This document shows positions 8,190 to 12,895 of a stretch of DNA of 12,895 nt, piece by piece; the first letter of the stretch is position 1, and each line of letters begins with the position of its first letter. The stretch spans positions 1 to 12,895 of the forward strand of contig RXOD01005686.1 in the NCBI GenBank assembly GCA_005223375.1. Reading direction: 5' to 3'. The notes beneath the pieces are model-generated. The model did no database searches. It was not told the DNA's origin and saw only the letters and a program-made list of their open reading frames with translations. The stretch is from Amoebophrya sp. AT5.2. Lineage: Eukaryota; Sar; Dinophyceae; Syndiniales; Amoebophryaceae. The translations under genes were made by a program, and so were the position numbers.

Positions 8190-8486
8190 ATGAAGAAAGC
8201 CGCCTGGTGGCTCCTGCCCGCAAACGAGATAGAAGGACTACGACTGGCCAGGAAGGTGATGAAGATGATCAGCTCCCCTGCCAACCACGCACACCTACCA
8301 TCTCGCTACTGCCATGTATGTGCGGATAAAGCCTACTGGACTGTTATCGCGATCACGGGGATGGCGAAACGAACCCATACCGTTACCGATAGGGATACCG
8401 TAACCGTAACCGTTGGATACGTACTACTTTGTTATTTCTGGTGCATTCGGATACCTTGGCACCTACTCAACGCTCACACGGAGTGA
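8190..8486 (+). CDS. Candidate ORF, 98 codons, unknown
   Basis: ATG 8190 to TGA 8484-8486. The first half looks protein-like (ANEIEGLRLARKVMKMISS, then a Cys/His-bearing RYCHVCADKAYW). The second half is the translation of an ACCGTAACCG repeat (TVTDRDTVTVTV) followed by hydrophobic, aromatic sequence. The whole may be a single exon fragment plus read-through of noncoding sequence. No family is recognised and no splice context supports it. Confidence 0.27.
   Translation: MKKAAWWLLPANEIEGLRLARKVMKMISSPANHAHLPSRYCHVCADKAYWTVIAITGMAKRTHTVTDRDTVTVTVGYVLLCYFWCIRIPWHLLNAHTE
8377..8420. repeat. Short degenerate repeat of ACCGTAACCG units
   Basis: ATACCGTTACCG is followed six bases later by ATACCGTAACCGTAACCGTT, giving five ACCGTT/ACCGTA-type units within 44 bp. 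Confidence 0.6.
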
Positions 8487-8555
8487 AATAGACAGCGACG
8501 AAGATTTGCGGTAGCACCTTGTCCTATGGCCGTTAGCGAACAACATAGCACTAAT

Positions 8556-8602
8556 TGACCAAAGGTCAGTCGACGTATGGCGTCGCATAGAATATGCGAC
8601 GC
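8556..8602. repeat. Two adjacent perfect inverted repeats
   Basis: TGACC-AAA-GGTCA (8556-8568) and GCGTCGCATA-GAA-TATGCGACGC (8580-8602) are perfect hairpins with 5-bp and 10-bp arms, both with 3-nt loops, 11 bp apart. Confidence 0.85.
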
Positions 8603-8929
8603 AGGTTGTTGATTAGTTACAATCCACGGCAATCTTGCCGTTCCCCAAAACAAAGAAATGCTATCAAATCCTCGGGCTTGAGCCCCCCGGGCAGGCAAAG
8701 AAACACTCAATCATTGTTCATGCAATCTCAAGCAGGAAAGTATGTAGTAACGTTCGACGATGTCAACACGACGAGGCGAACTATATTGAACGTGCATCAT
8801 AAACGGATTCGAGTACAGACACGCTCTGCTACTCGACTCTCAGTAACGACACTCCAAATTCGAGAGAGGATTCACAGTTCCCCCCTGAAAAGGAGTGTTG
8901 TTACTGAAAGCAATAAAAACACTAACTAG

Positions 8930-9538
8930 TCCTAAACCACGTTGTTCAGAAACTAGTCAAATCACACGATAAATTCCAGTATACCACGACTAGAATTGAA
9001 AGCAGAATTATCCACGTTGATAATAGCTTTTATAAATTCGCGAAGCTCGGCCACGTTGCCAGAGCTTGTACCGCTACCAGTAAAGTTGTGATCATTCGTG
9101 TAGGAGTAGAACTTCATGTGATTCAAATCGAATTTCGATCCTGTAGAAATTTTGAACTTGAAATGATCATCTAATGATGCGTGTTCAGATGAACTCCCCA
9201 TGTGAATGCAGATGCAAAAATAGGTTGCAATAAGTATCGCAAAATATATTTCAACTGTCATGAAACTGTAAACTTTTCAAACATCCTGATTCATTATTTC
9301 TTGATGCCATGGAGAGTGGTACAGGTACGGCCTCGTCGCAAAAATAGAATCAACTTGATGTTATGAAACAGCTTCCCACTTAAGATTATCCAACGAATCG
9401 GTTATCAACAATTTTGAAATAAATTCTTCACCTACTCATTCATGTGACTCAAGTTATATTTTCAAATTTGATACACAAGTAAAAATAAATTCTCCAGCTC
9501 AAAGATAAAACTCTGACTAATTTACAATTAACTTTTTC
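8930..9538. other. AT-rich tract downstream of pol, possibly containing the 3' LTR
   Basis: Base composition drops abruptly from the GC-rich pol frame to clearly AT-rich DNA exactly at the pol stop. On the minus strand the stop codon runs into GAAAAAG, a short purine tract that could prime plus-strand synthesis, followed by TTAATTGTAAATTAG, where an LTR could begin. The other LTR lies beyond the window, so LTR identity and borders cannot be tested here. Confidence 0.35.
8962..9261 (-). CDS. Small ORF with signal-peptide-like start, downstream of pol
   Basis: ATG 9259-9261 to TGA 8962-8964, 99 codons, uninterrupted. The N-terminus (MTVEIYFAILIATYFCICIH) is a typical hydrophobic signal or anchor; the remaining 75 residues are polar and well mixed (KFKISTGSKFDLNHMKFYS, then NVAELREFIKAIINVD as an amphipathic helix) with no Cys. 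The family is not recognised. Codons are AT-rich, unlike all other genes here. It lies on the same strand as pol, about 280 bp beyond the pol stop, where some retroelements keep an extra ORF. It may instead be a host gene next to the insertion, or a chance frame, though its composition looks like protein. Confidence 0.45.
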   Translation of the reverse strand: MTVEIYFAILIATYFCICIHMGSSSEHASLDDHFKFKISTGSKFDLNHMKFYSYTNDHNFTGSGTSSGNVAELREFIKAIINVDNSAFNSSRGILEFIV

Positions 9539-9541
9539 TTA
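9532..9541 (-). promoter_or_regulatory. Possible polypurine tract overlapping the pol stop codon
   Basis: The minus strand reads AAGTAAGAAAAAG through the pol stop. A purine run directly before the 3' LTR is expected of LTR retroelements. It is short and the LTR boundary is unproven. Confidence 0.3.
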
Positions 9542-12500
9542 CTTCATACCAACTAAGGCGGGCTTTCGCGCCCTCGGGTCTGCCCCGTCTTCCCGCGTGT
9601 TCTCGCGGAGCACCCCGAAGACACCCCCCTTGTCCGCCTGTTTCTTGTCCCCTGGTCTATACCAGTGGAACCTCCCCTCCATCATCTCCCGGAGGTAGTG
9701 CATTTTGACGTTGTCGGCAGGTTGGTATTTTGTGAAGACGTCCATTGTATTCATGATATCAGTAATATGCATCATTCTTCGCATTGAATTTCTGTAGTGC
9801 GCCCGTACTCTCGCACTATTACTGAAATACCTAAATTCACCCTTTATCGAGATCGTGCGCGACAAGGTTCGTCTAATCACCACCTCCGAATCGAGAAGAT
9901 CGAGCTCGGTCGCCTTTGCCAAATCCAGGATCAAACCTGGATCGCCGCTCAACAGCGCCTCCGCCGACTCGGGCTCGTCATCCCACGTGAGGTCCTCCTT
10001 CTTCTGCCGCCGCTCGACCCCTGCCCACGCATCCGTATTCACCACGTCCTGCAACTTTCGTTTCGTGATCTCCGTATTCTCGATCCCGCGCAGGTACCCA
10101 CCCATTTCCGCACTGCCTGACGAAGTAGCGATATCGTCCGAGTGCTCCAGTCCATGGCCCAGCAGTGTACCGCGCATGGGAGTCTTATCAGTTGCAGACT
10201 TCCGGAACTCGGCCTCGGACGTGACGAACAGACCGTAGGCGGTGAGGGCTCGCATATTGGTGAGTTTGGCATTGGAGTATTCCTGCGAATCCTTCTGCAG
10301 CAGCTCCATCACGCCCCGGTTCCTCAGCTTCGCGTCCGGCGCGTCCTTCGACGTTTTCTCTTTGTGCGGCCGCGCCTGAAACCCCGCGTCCACCAAGAGA
10401 ATGAAGACGAGCTCGGAGATCCCGAGATCCAGACGGAACCGAATTCCGAGTAGCTGATGCTGCTTCAGAAGATCCACCACCAAATTCTGACGCGCTGCAT
10501 GCCGTACTGTCCGCGACTCGTCCGAACCGAAGTTGACGACTTTCTGCGCATACACGCAATCCGGTCGCCAATCGGTGACCACGTAGAGGCATTCGCCCCT
10601 CACACTACGCAGTCGCTCCACCTCGGCGCGCGTCAACAGCCGATCTAGGTCCCCTTTTCGCTTTGCCATTTCGTCGTCCGACTCCCACTTCCCCAGGGCC
10701 CCGATTTTGTTCCGGCAATCGACCTGAAGATAGACCTCGGGACGACCGTCTGGCGACTTGTCGGCGGGCACCACGTGAAACGAAACTTCCCGACCGATCA
10801 CCGTACTCGGCTCGTTCGTGATCGGCTCGATCATCTCTGGCTCCAAACGCGGATAGATCGTGATCATCTTGTTCACGAGCCAGTCCCACACTGCACCCTC
10901 GACCACGCCCAGGAAGTCATCGACGAACTCCAAAAGCACCGCAAGCAGTTGCCCCTGTTCGTCGTGGATCCGGAAAATGCATGGTGAGCTCAACGACGGC
11001 ATGATCTGGCTTTTGCGACACTTGTAGCGATTCGATAGCCAGAACACAACTGCTCCTTCCAGGCTCCCGCACTGCGCGATGTTCATTACGAAGATAGAAT
11101 CCCACCCGATGTAGATCCCTTCTTGCTCCTCGAAGCGCCGCGTCGCTTCTTCTATGACATCGTCTAGTATCGGGCCCCGCCGCGTAATCGTAGCACGCGG
11201 CCGTTCTTCGAGAGCATATTGAATGCTGTCGTTGAAGGCACGAGGAACGTCGGTCTTCAGCGGTCGCGGGACTCGCATCGCGTTCCCAGAGAACAGCGCG
11301 ATCTTCATTTCCACTGAGACCGGCGTTGGTGAGCCGTTCTCCGAGAGTTCTAGCCGCTCCTTGCTGGACATGTGCCCGCCGGGTGCCCACCGGCACTTCA
11401 AAATGACGAACACGATGGAGAAGTACTTCACGTCGAAAAGAAACCGCGACGTCAGCGGCTTGTCCCCCGAATGAAGAACCCCCGCAGCTTCCGCAGCGTT
11501 TTCTTTGTCACCAGCAATCACGACGCAGGGTACACCCTCCGACGACGTCCCGGTGATCGTTCCGCGCAACTCCTTGACCAGCGCGTAGACCATGAACTCC
11601 CGCAGGTCGAGTTTTCCCTTCACGAGATCTTCTGGAACGTAGTCTGGGAGTTTGTTTCCTTTCCGCAACTTCTTGCGCATGCCAGCCGTAAAGCCGGGGC
11701 GATGCATTGAGAGCAACCGCTCGCTTGCCGAATCCCCGCAGACCGCCTCACGCCCGTCCAGTTCGAACCGCACGGCTCCGTACGCGCTCGCTGACGACCG
11801 TGACCAGCAGAAATGGTTCTCCCCGATCTTGTGGACATACGCAACAAACGCCTTCCGCTCTGGGTGGTCTCCTACCACATTCGTCGGCGAAAGTCGCTTG
11901 ACCTCCGATTCACCCCAGACCGTAGTCACGTTGTCAAGATACCAGCACCGCTCCTCCTTGATGCAAGTAACGAACAGCGCCCACGAGTCGTCCTCCACAT
12001 TCGGGCCTCCTGTACCCTCATATTCGGAGACGATCGCTCCCGCTAGCGGGTCCGCCTCTCGGCTGTGGAAGGATGGCGCAAAGATGGAGTCGTCTACGAT
12101 CCAATTGCGAAACCTTTCGAACGGCTTATTCCCCTCGGCCGCCTTAGCCTCGTTGATCGTAGCGTCCTCCCAATCCACGCGCTCGTCCCTGAAAGTGAGT
12201 GGCTCCGCAGTTGCCAGCTTCGCAACATTTTCATTATTCTGCAACTGCACCTGGTTCACGCGCACTTCTTGCGAATCGAGAATCTCCTCCAACTCCACCA
12301 CGCTCAGGTTGAAAACGTTCGGCTCTGGCATCTGATGAGGACTACTTCCAGCCTTGTCAACCTCCACTGCTGCGATCTCCACCGGCCCCAAATCGTTTTC
12401 CTCGGCGGCGTCCTCTGCGGGCTCTAGTTCGCCGGGAAGGATTTCGTCTGCGAGAAGATCGCCATCCTCCCATTCCACGTCATGATTGGGCATCGGATCT

Positions 12501-12895
12501 GCGTCAACCGCGGCGGGATCATACTCTTTCACCAGAGGTTGATCATTAAACTGCACGCGGCGGCGCTCTTCAGCAGCTTGCTCCGGACCTTCGTCGGCAG
12601 AGATGGGAACCAACCATTTGCTGGGGGAGTAGTTCGCCCTCGGCACGCGTGGTGGCACCCAACCGGAGTTGGCTTCGAGAACGTCATCCGATATATCCCC
12701 GCAGATAACATCGCGGAAATCCCTGCACCTGATCATCTGCGACATCTTCGCGTACTTGGGATGAACCGCCCGTCGCTCCCCACAATCGGAACAAATCTTC
12801 AACACGAAAGGTCCAGTTACCCTGGCCACGTGTTCCCCCCGCTCCAGCTGCTCCAGCAAAGTCGGCAGGTAGGGAAGATCCAGTTCCGTTACTTC
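9539..12895 (-). mobile_element. pol: Ty1/copia-type Pol fragment: CW-like zinc finger, reverse transcriptase, RNase H (5' end outside window)
   Basis: The frame is open from the window edge to TAA 9539-9541 (1118 codons visible, no internal stop). Residues below are numbered from the Leu codon at 12857-12859. A zinc-finger-like C-x2-C-x18-C-x7-C (Cys 23, 26, 45, 53) recalls CW-type fingers, but the usual Trp is absent. An acidic linker follows (about 65-260). The copia reverse transcriptase is marked by KTDVPRAFNDS (first catalytic Asp 537), SPCIFRI and LLEFVDDFLGVV (Asp 647/648, FVDD in place of the common YVDD). RNase H is marked by LLVDAGFQARP (Asp 824) and SSGSAEMGG (Glu 918), and the copia-like C-terminus by VFTKYQPADNVKMHYLREMM. 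Integrase, protease and Gag, which precede RT in this order, would lie beyond 12895. The intact frame suggests a recent or still constrained copy. The RNase H style resembles dinoflagellate-lineage elements, from recollection only. Confidence 0.8.

Larger units (their letters stand above)
8100..8930. other. Stretch without a firmly supported gene
   Basis: Plus-strand frames at 8190-8486 (98 codons) and 8594-8929 (111 codons) and a minus-strand frame at 8474-8710 are open, but none shows a known domain. The 8190 frame is the best of them. Small inverted repeats occur at 8556-8568 and 8580-8602, and a short ACCGTAACCG repeat at 8377-8420. Upstream exons of the gene ending at 7769 could hide here. 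Confidence 0.45.

Noticed and set aside
8670..8690. CTTGAGCC, reminiscent of the complement of the dinoflagellate spliced-leader end
   Set aside because: Only 8 bases match and the following bases are C/G-rich rather than the expected leader sequence. No other leader-like sequence was found in the window.
8594..8929. Plus-strand frame of 111 codons starting in the 8580-8602 hairpin
   Set aside because: The start codon lies within a palindrome, codon bias is absent, composition is Arg/Ser/Thr-rich, and no domain or splice context was seen.
11652..12335. Plus-strand open frame of 227 codons opposite pol
   Set aside because: It is antisense to a continuous Pol frame with recognisable RT and RNase H motifs. 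The product is Ser/Arg-rich, as expected of a shadow in GC-rich coding DNA. The other plus-strand frames in 9797-12427 are rejected for the same reason.
1..12895. CRISPR arrays, bacterial operons, rRNA genes
   Set aside because: No regularly spaced direct repeats, Shine-Dalgarno-led gene strings or rRNA-like conserved stretches were seen.

Overview
The window looks like nuclear DNA of a compact-genome eukaryotic microbe, most likely a protist. There are no bacterial operons or Shine-Dalgarno sites. Coding stretches are interrupted by GT-AG introns whose phases can be matched, and coding exons prefer G or C at third positions. The right quarter is a Ty1/copia-type retroelement whose RNase H and zinc-finger layout resembles elements I associate with dinoflagellates. 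An alveolate is therefore a reasonable but unproven guess.

Layout. Positions 1-8100 carry closely spaced genes, nearly all on the minus strand: a small gene (about 349-682); a four-exon gene for a membrane-anchored, charged protein (893-1996); a tentative gene for a 200-240 residue protein with a strong last exon (2988-3736); a 148-codon reading frame with two hydrophobic stretches (4890-5336); a multi-exon gene joining a macro-like domain to a transmembrane helix and a Gly/Pro-rich tail (5476 to about 7340 or beyond); and the last exon of a further unknown gene (7769-8099). One plus-strand gene (2179-2709) encodes a predicted secreted acidic protein and is divergent from the 893-1996 gene. 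Positions 3740-4890 and 8100-8930 contain only weak reading frames and small repeats.

Positions 9539-12895 are one open reading frame on the minus strand, still open at the window edge. It is the C-terminal two thirds or so of a copia Pol: a CW-like zinc finger, an acidic linker, reverse transcriptase with FVDD, and RNase H. Its stop codon coincides with a purine-rich tract and with an abrupt switch to AT-rich DNA (about 8930-9538). That DNA holds a 99-codon ORF with a signal-peptide-like start, which could be a third ORF of the element, part of its LTR region, or an unrelated host gene.

Most interesting points: the macro-domain/transmembrane architecture; a perfect 37-bp palindrome inside one of that gene's introns; repeated hints of very short introns (24-46 nt); and the secreted-type ORF directly downstream of pol. 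All splice models were built by eye from frame, phase and splice dinucleotides, with no transcript evidence.
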